From Candidatus Poseidoniales archaeon (GTDB lineage Archaea; Thermoplasmatota; Poseidoniia; Poseidoniales; Thalassarchaeaceae): a stretch of 48,674 nt of DNA. The stretch spans positions 1 to 48,674 of the forward strand of contig DTUF01000016.1 in NCBI GenBank assembly GCA_012964335.1, given 5' to 3'. Below are positions 8,542 through 17,495 of this stretch, one piece after another. The notes under the pieces are model-generated. The model saw nothing but the letters and a program-made list of their open reading frames with translations. It did not search any database and was not told where the DNA came from. Made by a program: the position numbers and the translations under genes. Position 1 is the stretch's first letter. Each line of letters starts with the position of its first letter.

Positions 8542-9699
8542 TCAAGTTAGTACTTCGTCTAGACGATCTTGTTCAACAGCATTTCTTAGTTCCATTGCGA
8601 TTCTTCGTCCGCTACTCATTTGCTTTCGCCATGTTGAATTCCCATAAGGATGACCTACACTCATATGCACATTGGTCCCCCCTCCAACACGGGGGGCAAC
8701 ATCGTAGATTGAATAATTCATGTCTTTATCAATACAAGTTTGCAAACAAAATGGACCAATAATTCCTGGGTCGTAATGTTCCTTACTAGCCGTAATGAAT
8801 TTTTCACCCAATGCAAAAGCCTCCTCAAGTAAACTCTCCCTAATGGTGGCTGTGTTATGACCTACTACAGTCATCTCTGGTATTTGCTGATGGATTGGCA
8901 TGGTCATTTGCTGTGGTGCTGGAAGTCTGACATGACCATCTAAACTTGATTCGAATCTCCAATCAACACCTAGTAATTCTAGTTTTGACATCTCCTCTTC
9001 TAATGGACTATAGAAAAAATTGAGATTGAATACAGGACCAATTACATAGCGCTCAATACGAGCACCTGCTAAACTTGCTTCATCTATCACGCCTTGTTGA
9101 AGAAGGGCTTCTGATTTTTCTTTGTACTCTGAAAAAGAGGCACAAGTGAAAAATCCTCGCTCAAGAATCTTTTCTGCATGATGTAACTTCACAATTACCA
9201 AGCAATCGATATCTTCTGGATTTTCAATTGCTTCGGGGTAAGGTAATCCAGCTTTATCAAGAATCCAATAGTAATCCTGTTCTTCTGTTCGCTCTTCCAT
9301 TCGAAGCATGTTTCGGCTGCCAAACATTGGCACTCGGAAATCGTTCTCAATTTGTTCCATCCCACAATAAGATGTGAATGAGCGATTTGGGATGTAAACC
9401 ACATTTCTGTCCCTCATTACTTGTTGAAAAGAAGGCTGTAACACTTCATCAAAGCGGTCAAGGACAATTGCCTTGTCAACCATCCCTCGGATAACTCGTC
9501 CAGATTGGTTGCGTACGGTCTTGAAATATTCTGAGTAGGTCTTCTCCCGACCCTTTTGACAGTAGGCGACAGTTGGGAATCCTTCTTCAATCGCCCCATC
9601 GCAAATATCCAATGCAGAATGGCTTGCTGTCATTCCGATACGTAACTTCATACGATCATAATTGTCTAATATTTCGGAAATATCAGAGGATTCAATCAA
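8542..9699 (-). CDS. purP: Formate-dependent FAICAR synthetase PurP
   Basis: PurP is an ATP-grasp ligase that joins formate to AICAR to make FAICAR, the archaeal route for the penultimate step of IMP synthesis. The 385-residue sequence aligns from memory over its whole length with methanococcal PurP: SHSALDICDGAIEEGFPTV, then FVPMFGSRN-like (RVPMFGSRNMLR), EDIDCLVIVKLHHA, GPVFNLNFFYSPLEEE, ELLGVDWRFES, GPFCLQTCIDKDMN and the ARVGGGTN metal/ATP site. TTG 9699 is the chosen start because it matches the PurP N-terminus (IxEIxDxYD) and follows a GGGGTG ribosome site; ATG 9651 would cut this off. It follows a coiled-coil gene by 15 bp on the same strand. Confidence 0.95.
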   Translation of the reverse strand: MIESSDISEILDNYDRMKLRIGMTASHSALDICDGAIEEGFPTVAYCQKGREKTYSEYFKTVRNQSGRVIRGMVDKAIVLDRFDEVLQPSFQQVMRDRNVVYIPNRSFTSYCGMEQIENDFRVPMFGSRNMLRMEERTEEQDYYWILDKAGLPYPEAIENPEDIDCLVIVKLHHAEKILERGFFTCASFSEYKEKSEALLQQGVIDEASLAGARIERYVIGPVFNLNFFYSPLEEEMSKLELLGVDWRFESSLDGHVRLPAPQQMTMPIHQQIPEMTVVGHNTATIRESLLEEAFALGEKFITASKEHYDPGIIGPFCLQTCIDKDMNYSIYDVAPRVGGGTNVHMSVGHPYGNSTWRKQMSSGRRIAMELRNAVEQDRLDEVLT

Positions 9700-9714
9700 A
9701 TTTCACACCCCTAG

Positions 9715-10557
9715 TTAATCTTCACGTCTCATAGTCATCAATTGTTCAGTAGACAACGTTTTTCCAGCCATCAAAGCACTCATCAAATCGACATTTGCAG
9801 GAAGTGCATCGGCCTTGGAAGGTTGGACCCCATCAGCACGGTCTTGGGCTGCTTTAAGCAGATGTCTTGAACTCCAAATGCAACGCATTGCGACAATGTA
9901 GTATTGATGTTCTCGGTCTGCTTCTACTTTGGCAGCAACAAAAGCCCGGTGTGCCAATTCATGCTCATCATTTAATCGACGAGTCTCATCGTTTAATTTG
10001 CCCATTAAATCATGGGCGGCTTGAGCAGCTTCTGCTGCAGCAATAACCCTACTATGAGCAGCATCACAAGAAACTCGTAATGCATCAAGTTCACTATTTT
10101 CATCGCTACCACCGGCTGGTTTTCTTTTCTCTTCAGCAACTCGTAATTGATTTTTTAATAAATTTATTTGCTCTAGGAATTTCTTATCATTAATCTTCCC
10201 AATCATATGATCCATTTCTAATTTATTCATTTTTTTCCGAATGAATTCAGGACTATCTCCCCCTCGGCGTTGGCCTTTGTTTTCTGCATCAGCACCATGG
10301 ATTTTAATTCTAAGGGTGTTGAATTCCTTGTTTGCCGTTTCTCGCTCAGACTTTGCCTCACGCACCATGGTGTTCTCTTTATCGCGGACAGTGCGCTGAC
10401 GCTCAATCTCATCATAGATCTCACGCTTTTGGCCGTTTACCTGTTCACGACGCGATTTATTTTCAACAACTTTTGCGTTGAATTCGTCACGCTGTGCTTG
10501 ATGTTTTGTGATGAAATATTCTGTACTGGAAACGATATCTTTCAATGCCGACTGCAT
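9715..10557 (-). CDS. COG1340-like coiled-coil protein, copy 4
   Basis: The 280-residue coiled-coil protein has heptad-rich charged helices at about residues 15-95 and 105-250. It shows the COG1340 core (KLEMDHMIGKINDKKFLEQI) and the AH...AH...AH pattern in the second helix. The tail carries ALMAGKTLSTEQLM, clearly like HAMSGGSLSMEDM of copy 3. The frame is open up to 10710, but the extra 51 residues look unlike the rest and would crowd the divergent ATPase promoter. ATG 10557 follows GGGAGATGGTGG; ATG 10593 is possible. It lies 15 bp upstream of purP and is probably co-transcribed with it, a pairing that gives no functional clue. Confidence 0.78.
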   Translation of the reverse strand: MQSALKDIVSSTEYFITKHQAQRDEFNAKVVENKSRREQVNGQKREIYDEIERQRTVRDKENTMVREAKSERETANKEFNTLRIKIHGADAENKGQRRGGDSPEFIRKKMNKLEMDHMIGKINDKKFLEQINLLKNQLRVAEEKRKPAGGSDENSELDALRVSCDAAHSRVIAAAEAAQAAHDLMGKLNDETRRLNDEHELAHRAFVAAKVEADREHQYYIVAMRCIWSSRHLLKAAQDRADGVQPSKADALPANVDLMSALMAGKTLSTEQLMTMRRED

Positions 10558-10710
10558 CAACCACCATCTCCCAATCTCATTCTCACGGCCCATAGGGCCG
10601 GTACTTCGCAACCCTTCCACTAAGGTGGGGCATTTAACCACTATGATTTGCACGGCCGAGGGTGTTAATCTGAATAGACGCTGATAATCAGTAATTACTT
10701 TCAACAACAA

Positions 10711-10718
10711 TAAATACA
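10711..10718 (+). promoter_or_regulatory. TATA-like box of the KaiC-like ATPase gene
   Basis: TAAATACA lies 28-35 nt before the ATG at 10746 in an AT-rich stretch between divergent genes. The spacing predicts a very short leader. Confidence 0.4.
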
Positions 10719-10745
10719 GGTTACAAAATCGCCATAGCGGGAATC

Positions 10746-11429
10746 ATGTATATTGGCGGCATTGCAGGAATGGAGCGGGTAATTAGTCGAGACGCGGAAC
10801 CACCATACCTGAGTCTTCTCACAGGGCCACCTGGCTCGATGAAAACAAGTTTTGCTCTGTCCATAATATCTAATCACTTGCGAAGAACTGGGGGCTTCGG
10901 ATTATATTGTACAGTTGAAGAATCTGTTGACAGTCTACTGAGAACATGTAATTCAATGGGATTAGAGTTACCCCCTAATCTTCAAATCACCGATTTGACA
11001 GAATTAAGGAAAGAAAACGAAGCGATGGATTATCTAAAATTTACTCGCAGAATGATCCAACACTTCAAACAAGAAAGAGGGGACCAATTCTCTGTATTTG
11101 TTTTAGACAGCCTAGGAGCTATTTACAGCCTAACTAGCGTTAATAAGGAAATGAGGAAGAAGATGTTCGGATTCTTTGATTTCCTTAGGTCACAAGGCTT
11201 GTACACCATTATTATCACAGAAAGGCAGACTGGAGAATTTGCTGAACTTCAGGGTAATGAGGGATTCATTGCAGATGGAATTATCAATCTTGGATTAGAC
11301 AGAAGAAATGGTAAAATTGTTAGAACAATGCAAATAGAAAAGATGAGGCATTTACGTCATAGCATGGAAAAGCAAGCAATTGACATAACTGCTGGCGGAG
11401 TGACTATCTTAGGACCTCTATTTGACTAA
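10746..11429 (+). CDS. Single-domain KaiC/RecA-like ATPase
   Basis: This 227-residue RecA-superfamily protein has one P-loop domain. The Walker A segment is GPPGSMKTS (residues 27-35), with Met where Gly normally precedes the Lys. Acidic residues follow the second strand (CTVEES, about 55-60), and the Walker B strand is FSVFVLDS (Asp121). The organisation fits archaeal single-domain KaiC-like or RAD55-like ATPases, which act in signalling, motility (ArlH-like) or DNA transactions. There is no zinc finger or second KaiC domain. It is monocistronic and divergent from coiled-coil copy 4; an unknown gene converges on it. The specific role is not assignable. Confidence 0.85.
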   Translation: MYIGGIAGMERVISRDAEPPYLSLLTGPPGSMKTSFALSIISNHLRRTGGFGLYCTVEESVDSLLRTCNSMGLELPPNLQITDLTELRKENEAMDYLKFTRRMIQHFKQERGDQFSVFVLDSLGAIYSLTSVNKEMRKKMFGFFDFLRSQGLYTIIITERQTGEFAELQGNEGFIADGIINLGLDRRNGKIVRTMQIEKMRHLRHSMEKQAIDITAGGVTILGPLFD

Positions 11430-11454
11430 CTAAAATACGTTTTTTCCTACGCTT

Positions 11455-12420
11455 TCATCCCGATTGGGGTAAATTGAGTATTTCACCACTTAATCCGTGA
11501 ACAATCATCCATCCGTTTCCGGGAAAATCCACTTGCCAACCAGGTATCAAGATAGGAGATGAGGTCATCTCTGCTACCTTTTCTTCAATTCTCCACCAAT
11601 GTAGAATGCTTCCCTGAACTTCTCCTCCAGCAGCTGATTGACTTACTCTCCAGTGTCTCCTCTCTTCGCATACCGAAGGTAGTTCTGAACGGACCATTTC
11701 GATGGTCTTCCAGGACGTAGGAGAAATCTGCTCAAGTTGGGGTACAAAGGGCAGTGGTTCTGCATCACCCATTCTTGTCAATTGAGAGGAAAAGGGGTCT
11801 TCAAGGAGGGTCCAACGATGTTTTTCTTTGTTGCCTTCAGGTCCAAGTAAGTGGCCATCAATATGCCAACTCCTACCTTCAAGGAGGATTGGTCGCACTT
11901 GCAACCTTTCATAGCCGCGTTGTGATAGCCATTCAGTTAGTTTGACTTTTGGTTTTATTGCCGTGGCATCTGGTGGCGGTGGTTTAGATTTTTCAGCTCT
12001 ATTTGAAATCCCACCGATAGAAGGGGAGGCAGGCGTTTCATCAAGTTGTAATCTTATTCGCCCCGCAAGAATTGCTTGACCTAGCCAATTAGAAAGTTCT
12101 TCTGAACCCCACAGCACCAGACCAATTCTGTTGGGTCCTGTTGTTCGGTCTAAGTCAATCAATTTCCTCTCTGAGACAAGCCAGTGAGAACCATCTGGAG
12201 CGTCAACCATCCACCGCTCTAATTCCATTCTGTCAATTGGTGCCCACCCTGGTTGAGCATGCCAAACGTGAGTCCCCACATCAACTGGGCAACCAGCATT
12301 AGAGTTAGATATAGACTCAATTATTCCTAAACAATTTATTCCAGGTGTTCTAGAAATGATGGAAATAGACTTTACCCCAATACCAAGTTCCTTGAGAATG
12401 GCTGGTAGAGAAACGGTCAT
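11455..12420 (-). CDS. Protein of unknown function downstream of the RNA polymerase operon
   Basis: This 321-residue soluble protein is rich in Trp, Pro and Gly, with no signal peptide or membrane helix. A Pro-rich linker (KSKPPPPDATAIKPK, about residues 144-158) separates two parts. The first half has LVLWGSEELSNWLGQAILAG; the second half is beta-rich with scattered Trp residues. I do not recognise the family. It follows rpl30e by 89 bp on the same strand, where many euryarchaea have nusA. It shows no KH or S1 pattern and is not NusA. It may be lineage-specific. Confidence 0.7.
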   Translation of the reverse strand: MTVSLPAILKELGIGVKSISIISRTPGINCLGIIESISNSNAGCPVDVGTHVWHAQPGWAPIDRMELERWMVDAPDGSHWLVSERKLIDLDRTTGPNRIGLVLWGSEELSNWLGQAILAGRIRLQLDETPASPSIGGISNRAEKSKPPPPDATAIKPKVKLTEWLSQRGYERLQVRPILLEGRSWHIDGHLLGPEGNKEKHRWTLLEDPFSSQLTRMGDAEPLPFVPQLEQISPTSWKTIEMVRSELPSVCEERRHWRVSQSAAGGEVQGSILHWWRIEEKVAEMTSSPILIPGWQVDFPGNGWMIVHGLSGEILNLPQSG

Positions 12421-12466
12421 TGAGGCTCGGCTACTTCATGGGCACATCAATGCTCTCCTCTATGTT

Positions 12467-12480
12467 GGCCCTAAAGGGCC
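12467..12480. terminator. Palindrome after rpl30e
   Basis: GGCCCT and AGGGCC (6-bp arms, AA spacer) lie in the gap after the last rpo-operon gene. It could be an RNA hairpin separating the operon from the downstream gene; no T-run follows. Confidence 0.3.
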
Positions 12481-12509
12481 AGATTCTGAGGTTTAGCGAA
12501 TTAGCGAAA

Positions 12510-12809
12510 TCAATCAATATTGCTTCGTAATGAGAGCAAATCGCTACTACCAGCATCAACCACACAAATTGTACTCACATGGAAGGGCTTTGCACAAGCA
12601 GCACCTAGTTCTCTGTTCACCATTGACACCCTGTGAATTGGTATATCGGGGTGACTAGAGTGTAGTTCTTCGATGTAATCTAACGGACAGTTCGCCGCTA
12701 AAATAACTAATTTCGCTTCTCCATGGGCACATGCCGCTACAGTCTGGTTTTGACCAAATAACAAGGTCCCATTGTTAATTGCAGTTTTCAATTGTTTTAC
12801 TATATCCAT
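12510..12809 (-). CDS. rpl30e: Ribosomal protein L30e
   Basis: L30e is a 50S protein of the L7Ae/L30e/S12e family with an alpha-beta-alpha fold. The 99 residues show the N-terminal helix DIVKQLKTAINNGTLLFGQNQT, the strand AKLVILAANCP and the conserved C-terminal part with ELGAACAKPF and TICVVDAG. The start is ATG 12809, because GGAGG lies 7 nt upstream and the protein then begins like other L30e; ATG 12830 would add seven residues. It closes the rpoH-rpoB-rpoA1-rpoA2 cluster, its classic archaeal position, with a gap of 26 bp annotated and 47 bp to this start. Confidence 0.93.
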   Translation of the reverse strand: MDIVKQLKTAINNGTLLFGQNQTVAACAHGEAKLVILAANCPLDYIEELHSSHPDIPIHRVSMVNRELGAACAKPFHVSTICVVDAGSSDLLSLRSNID

Positions 12810-12856
12810 TTTTATTCCTCCATACTCCACATTTGTATCTCATGGTGGGATTTAGA

Positions 12857-14392
12857 TTATTCCTCATCTGGGATGTAGAATAGTTCCACACTTCCAGTTC
12901 CAAGTGCAACAGGTTGCCCAACAATAATGTTCTCGGCAACTCCAGCTAATTCGTCTTGTTCGCCGATAATACCAGCCCTTAGAAGATGATTGACTGTTAC
13001 TTCGAAAGCAGCACGGGCCAAAATACTGTGTTTGTTTCCTGATACACCGTGGCGCCCAATTGCTCGGACTTCACCTTCGCTAGTCATTACATCTGCTACA
13101 GTAATCAAGTGTCTAACATCAACATCCAATCTTGCATCTTGTAATGTCAAGATTAACTCGTTGATTATTGCTTGGCGAGCCGCTTCAACTCCGAGATATT
13201 GGTGAATCTCGGTGATGTTGTTAGTGTATGTTCGGGCACGGTCAATTCCTTCAAATTCACTTACTGCCGCTAGATTACTTCCAATGGTTGCTATGTAAAA
13301 TTCACCTGTTACAGCATCTTTTTGAGTATTAGCACGCTGAATATCTGTTACACCTTTCAAACGTAATTCCTTAACTTTCTCTTCTAAAGCCAAGAGTTCA
13401 GTATAGTTAGGCGTTACATCGTCACTTTCCTTCTTACGACCAGGAATAATTGTCAACAACTTTGGTCGGACATCGTTATCAGCCTCAATGAAAAGGCGAA
13501 GGCGACGAGTAAGAATCTCTTTGACTTCAACGGGTTTAACTCCTTTCTGCTTCATGTTACCTGGAATCAATTTTAGAGTGATTCTACGCTGAGTGACATC
13601 AGTCTCAATGACAGCTATGTCTTTTGCATCAGTTATTTCAAGAGATGCTGCAAGGTTACGAACTTTCTTTTCATCATGTTTCAATTTGTCATCTAAGTGA
13701 ATTCTCATGGTTGGTGTGGATGATTTCTTTCTAGCATCAACAATCTCAATGATTCTAGGTAGACCTTGAGTGACGTTCACTGTTGCTACACCCGCATAAT
13801 GGAAAGTACGCATGGTCATTTGTGTACCTGGTTCCCCAATGGATTGGGCAGTAAGAATTCCAACTGCTTCAAATGGATCAACACCAGTTGACTCAGCAGC
13901 TGTGTCAGCTCCTTGGATGATAGATAACGCTTGCTTTGCTGTCAACTTCTGCCTGCCGCGTCGTTCTATTTCGTCTGCTAAATTACTTAGAACACGTTTC
14001 GATAGAGTTGAACCCTCTTTTTCGGCTGCATTGGACAAAGCAGTAAAAATGCTTGAAGAATTTAGGCCCTCTATCAATTGCTTCATTTTCATTTCAGGGT
14101 CAAACTGTTCAAGTTCTTGCTGAACCTTGACTCTTCTCTTGGCTGCACGTCGACGTACTACAGTAGTGCTAGTGGTTGAGGCAGAAGAAGCACGGGTGCG
14201 CTTTCCAAATTTCTGAATTACCTGAGATAACTTATCTGCTTCATCGGACGACAGACCACAAATCTTTGCGATTTCACCTTGTGATAATATCTTTACATCA
14301 TCCCATTTGCGACCATCTGCAAGATTGTGAGCATAATCCTCAGGAATACCCATATCCATGAGTTTCTTCTTGGTTGCTGACTTTACTACCAT
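12857..14392 (-). CDS. rpoA2: RNA polymerase subunit A'' with N-terminal extension
   Basis: A'' is the C-terminal part of the archaeal largest subunit. It supplies part of the active-centre cleft, trigger loop and jaw. The signature [20 protein letters not shown] (about residues 169-188) and the following [13 protein letters not shown] are intact, and the jaw and C-terminal [17 protein letters not shown] are present. At 511 residues it is over 100 longer than typical A'' (about 390). Residues 1-60 form an extra helical domain ([20 protein letters not shown], then a LADGRKWDD segment), followed by a Ser/Thr/Arg-rich linker to about 90. The same domain begins RpoH. ATG overlaps the rpoA1 stop by one base and follows GGAGGTG. 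Confidence 0.97.
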   Translation of the reverse strand: MVVKSATKKKLMDMGIPEDYAHNLADGRKWDDVKILSQGEIAKICGLSSDEADKLSQVIQKFGKRTRASSASTTSTTVVRRRAAKRRVKVQQELEQFDPEMKMKQLIEGLNSSSIFTALSNAAEKEGSTLSKRVLSNLADEIERRGRQKLTAKQALSIIQGADTAAESTGVDPFEAVGILTAQSIGEPGTQMTMRTFHYAGVATVNVTQGLPRIIEIVDARKKSSTPTMRIHLDDKLKHDEKKVRNLAASLEITDAKDIAVIETDVTQRRITLKLIPGNMKQKGVKPVEVKEILTRRLRLFIEADNDVRPKLLTIIPGRKKESDDVTPNYTELLALEEKVKELRLKGVTDIQRANTQKDAVTGEFYIATIGSNLAAVSEFEGIDRARTYTNNITEIHQYLGVEAARQAIINELILTLQDARLDVDVRHLITVADVMTSEGEVRAIGRHGVSGNKHSILARAAFEVTVNHLLRAGIIGEQDELAGVAENIIVGQPVALGTGSVELFYIPDEE

Positions 14393-17300
14393 TATTTCTC
14401 ACCTCCTAATACATTATCAAGAACATCTCTGATGTTAATTGCAGAACCTCTGATACTACGAGTTGGATCGGTTCCATCTTCACCATAACTGAATTGAATA
14501 ACTCTGTCTGCAGTATTTCGTACAGAGCGATGAGAGTCCCCATGGACCTTCAAATCATCCATCGCATTGATGAGACGGCGTTGCATATATCCTGATTTGC
14601 TGGTACGAACTGCAGTATCAACAAGAGATTCTCTTCCTGATACAGATAGCATGAAGAACTCAGTTGGCTCAAGTCCTTTCTTGAATGAGGATTGTACGAA
14701 TCCTTTCTCCTTAGCACCCTTTGCATTTCTCTCAAAGTGTGACAATACTCTATCCTTGTAACCACGTTCCAGACGCTGGCCACGAACTCGAGTCTGACCA
14801 ATTGAACCGGCCATCATTGAAAGGTTGTCCATAGAACCACGAGCCCCTGATACTGCCATCATAACAGCAGCATTGTCACTCGCTAGGTGTTCCTTAGCAA
14901 TTTCACCAGTCCTTGACCTTGACTGGTCAAGAATCTGCATAATATCTTCTTCAAGTGTCTCTAGTGGTGTGCGGCCCGGTCTTGCCTCGTAACCTCTTCC
15001 ATTCTTACCGTACAATTCGAGTTTACCATCTACATCTGCAACAGCTGTTGAATTAATATCAGTGATTTCTATGCGTGCTGCTGGAGGAAGGTCCTCATCA
15101 TCAATTCCAGTAGTGAATCCTATGGCAGTACACATTCCTATAGTTAGTTGACACAATTCATTGAGGAACTGTGCTCCTCGTGTGCTTCCATGGATTTGGA
15201 GAACTGCGTCAAGCAGTTTACCATCCTCTGCACCAATTCCAGTCTTGTCAATAGTTCCTGACATTATTTGACCATCAATGACTTTAACGTGATCGTTGCT
15301 TCGACTCTTGTAATCGAGATTAATTCCTGAAGGTATAATCAAATTTAGGAGTTCACGGCCATTGTAACCAATTTCACCGTTCTCATCCTTTACTTCCTTT
15401 GGCAAGTCTCCCGTCCAGTTGATTTTACTTAGGATTTCAAAGGATAAGTTCTTTGGAACTACTTTATCACCATTGGTCAACAGGTATGCACCAGAAATGT
15501 GGTCGTGGATACCGCCAATAACTGCGCCACCATATCGTGGACTGAGAATATTTTCTTGTACCCGCATCAATACCTTAGCTTCAGCACGAGCCTCTTCGGA
15601 CTGAATAATGTGTAGATTCATTTCATCACCATCGAAATCAGCGTTGTACGGTGTACAAACTGACAGATTGAAACGGAATGTTTTACCTTGCATTACTCTG
15701 ACTTCGTGAACCATCATTGACATTCGATGCAACGATGGTTGTCGGTTGAAAATTACTACATCCCCGTCAATCAAATGGCGCTCCACTACCATTCCCGGCT
15801 TAGGGCTACCATCCAAATCAATGGTCGCTAGTCGATCTTCTACCTGAGTTCTTTCTTCATCATCCTCATCCCATGGTGAACCACAGTGTGGGCAAATAAC
15901 ATCCAAGTGTTCTGGAAATTTTGTGCCTTCAGGGTTCTCTTGCTCCCACCTCCAGCGATTGTGGATGATAGTACGAGGGTCATCTTCAGGAAGTTGATTC
16001 CCATTATCATCTTCTCCACGTAAATTTAAAATTGTTGATTCTAGGTCAGCTACCCAGTTCTCTTGTAATCCTTCAATTGTACGACGATTCTCCTTCTTAA
16101 TGACCAGACCTGGTAGGAAATTAGGTGCTCTTAACACTTCGTTGAGGTCTTCAGCCATGCCTTCGTATGGCTCGTCACGATCTGGGTCTCCACCATCACA
16201 AGTTGGATTCATACAACGGAAACCAGACCAAATAAACTTGGTTCTATCAGTGATTCTCACACGGTGAGTGTCACCGCGAACAATATAATTCACACCAGGG
16301 TGGTTATCTGGCCCACGCAAAATCATCTCACGCAGTTGTTCACGGTTTCGCTTGGTGACACGAATTGGCACCGTCAAATCCTTAGCAGACATCTCTGGTA
16401 CACCGACTTCGTTGATACCTAGGAATGGATCTGGTGAAATCACTGAACGTGCACAGAAGTTAACACGCTTACCTGAGAGGTTGCTGCGGAATCTTCCTTC
16501 CTTACCTTTCAGTCTCTGTGTGAGTGTTTTGAGTGGTCGCCCGCTTCGGTGTCGTGCTGGTGGGACACCACTAGTTTGATTGTCAAAGTAGGTTGTAATG
16601 TGATATTGGAGAAGTTCCCAAAGATCTTCGACGATTAGTTGTGGTGCACCTTGATCACGGTTTTCTCGCAAACGCTGATTGATTCTCAACACGTCTACAA
16701 GTTTGTGAGTTAAGTCGTCTTCTGAACGGTCCCCACTCTCAAGTGTAATAGATGGTCGGACGGTAATTGGCGGAACTGGTAAAACTCTCATTACTACCCA
16801 CTCAGGACGGTTAGTTTCCTTGTCCATACCGATGTAAATGAGGTCATCTGAGGGAATACCCTCAAGCCATTCACGGATATCTCTAGCATTCAGTTTGTGC
16901 TCACTCTTGTCCTCTTTCTTTTCTTTGAAAGTGGTGGGCTTCTCAAGTAGAACTTTTCCTTGTTCACTACCACAGTGCATGCAAACCATTCGCTTTTTGC
17001 TACAACAAATTTTCTCAATATCCTTGATAATTTTCTTCAATTCGGGAGAACCTGGGCCGTGTTTCTGCATAATGTCCAAAACTCTATTTCGATAGAAATC
17101 TTGCTCTGAAAGTTCACTATCAACGGGGTGAGTTCCGGGGGTCTCGTGAAGAAGCGCTCGGTAACACTTGTTGCAAGTGGTTTTCAGTGCTGTCTTGATG
17201 AGGGGAGTGAATCCAGTATGAATTACAGGTAATTCGAGTTGAATGTGACCAAAGTGGCTTGGACACTCGTCATGTTTATTCCCACATGTTTCACAGCGAA

Positions 17301-17490
17301 TACCTTGCTCAATTACACCCATTTGTGGGTCCATTAGACCTTGATGGTATGCGTGGCCATCATCTTTGTAGGTATCAGCAGTCTTGACTTCTACTGCACT
17401 AAGTCGACGGATTTCATTTGGAGCCATTAAGCCGAATTTGATTGAAGCAATGCGCTTTGGAATCTTTGATGCATCTAGTTTTTTAGCCAT
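14392..17490 (-). CDS. rpoA1: RNA polymerase subunit A'
   Basis: A' is the N-terminal part of the largest subunit and holds the catalytic Mg site NADFDGDEM (about residues 616-624). Zinc-binding residues are C66, C69, C76 and H79, with a second C4 site around 106-109 and 170-173. The lid/rudder region and the [13 protein letters not shown] motif are intact. At 1032 residues it exceeds the roughly 880 of methanogen or Sulfolobus A'. Most of the excess lies at about 416-562, where a CMNPTC and a CPHC pair suggest an inserted zinc-binding element. The ribosome site is GGAAGTG. It sits between rpoB (5 bp gap) and rpoA2 (1-base overlap). Confidence 0.98.
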   Translation of the reverse strand: MAKKLDASKIPKRIASIKFGLMAPNEIRRLSAVEVKTADTYKDDGHAYHQGLMDPQMGVIEQGIRCETCGNKHDECPSHFGHIQLELPVIHTGFTPLIKTALKTTCNKCYRALLHETPGTHPVDSELSEQDFYRNRVLDIMQKHGPGSPELKKIIKDIEKICCSKKRMVCMHCGSEQGKVLLEKPTTFKEKKEDKSEHKLNARDIREWLEGIPSDDLIYIGMDKETNRPEWVVMRVLPVPPITVRPSITLESGDRSEDDLTHKLVDVLRINQRLRENRDQGAPQLIVEDLWELLQYHITTYFDNQTSGVPPARHRSGRPLKTLTQRLKGKEGRFRSNLSGKRVNFCARSVISPDPFLGINEVGVPEMSAKDLTVPIRVTKRNREQLREMILRGPDNHPGVNYIVRGDTHRVRITDRTKFIWSGFRCMNPTCDGGDPDRDEPYEGMAEDLNEVLRAPNFLPGLVIKKENRRTIEGLQENWVADLESTILNLRGEDDNGNQLPEDDPRTIIHNRWRWEQENPEGTKFPEHLDVICPHCGSPWDEDDEERTQVEDRLATIDLDGSPKPGMVVERHLIDGDVVIFNRQPSLHRMSMMVHEVRVMQGKTFRFNLSVCTPYNADFDGDEMNLHIIQSEEARAEAKVLMRVQENILSPRYGGAVIGGIHDHISGAYLLTNGDKVVPKNLSFEILSKINWTGDLPKEVKDENGEIGYNGRELLNLIIPSGINLDYKSRSNDHVKVIDGQIMSGTIDKTGIGAEDGKLLDAVLQIHGSTRGAQFLNELCQLTIGMCTAIGFTTGIDDEDLPPAARIEITDINSTAVADVDGKLELYGKNGRGYEARPGRTPLETLEEDIMQILDQSRSRTGEIAKEHLASDNAAVMMAVSGARGSMDNLSMMAGSIGQTRVRGQRLERGYKDRVLSHFERNAKGAKEKGFVQSSFKKGLEPTEFFMLSVSGRESLVDTAVRTSKSGYMQRRLINAMDDLKVHGDSHRSVRNTADRVIQFSYGEDGTDPTRSIRGSAINIRDVLDNVLGGEK

Positions 17491-17495
17491 TCAAA

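Noticed and set aside
10558-10710. N-terminal extension of coiled-coil copy 4
   Set aside because: The sequence is unlike a coiled coil and would overlap the promoter zone of the divergent ATPase; ATG 10557 has a G-rich ribosome site.
11455-12420. NusA homologue
   Set aside because: Its position after rpl30e suggested it, but no KH-domain GxxG pattern or matching length was found.
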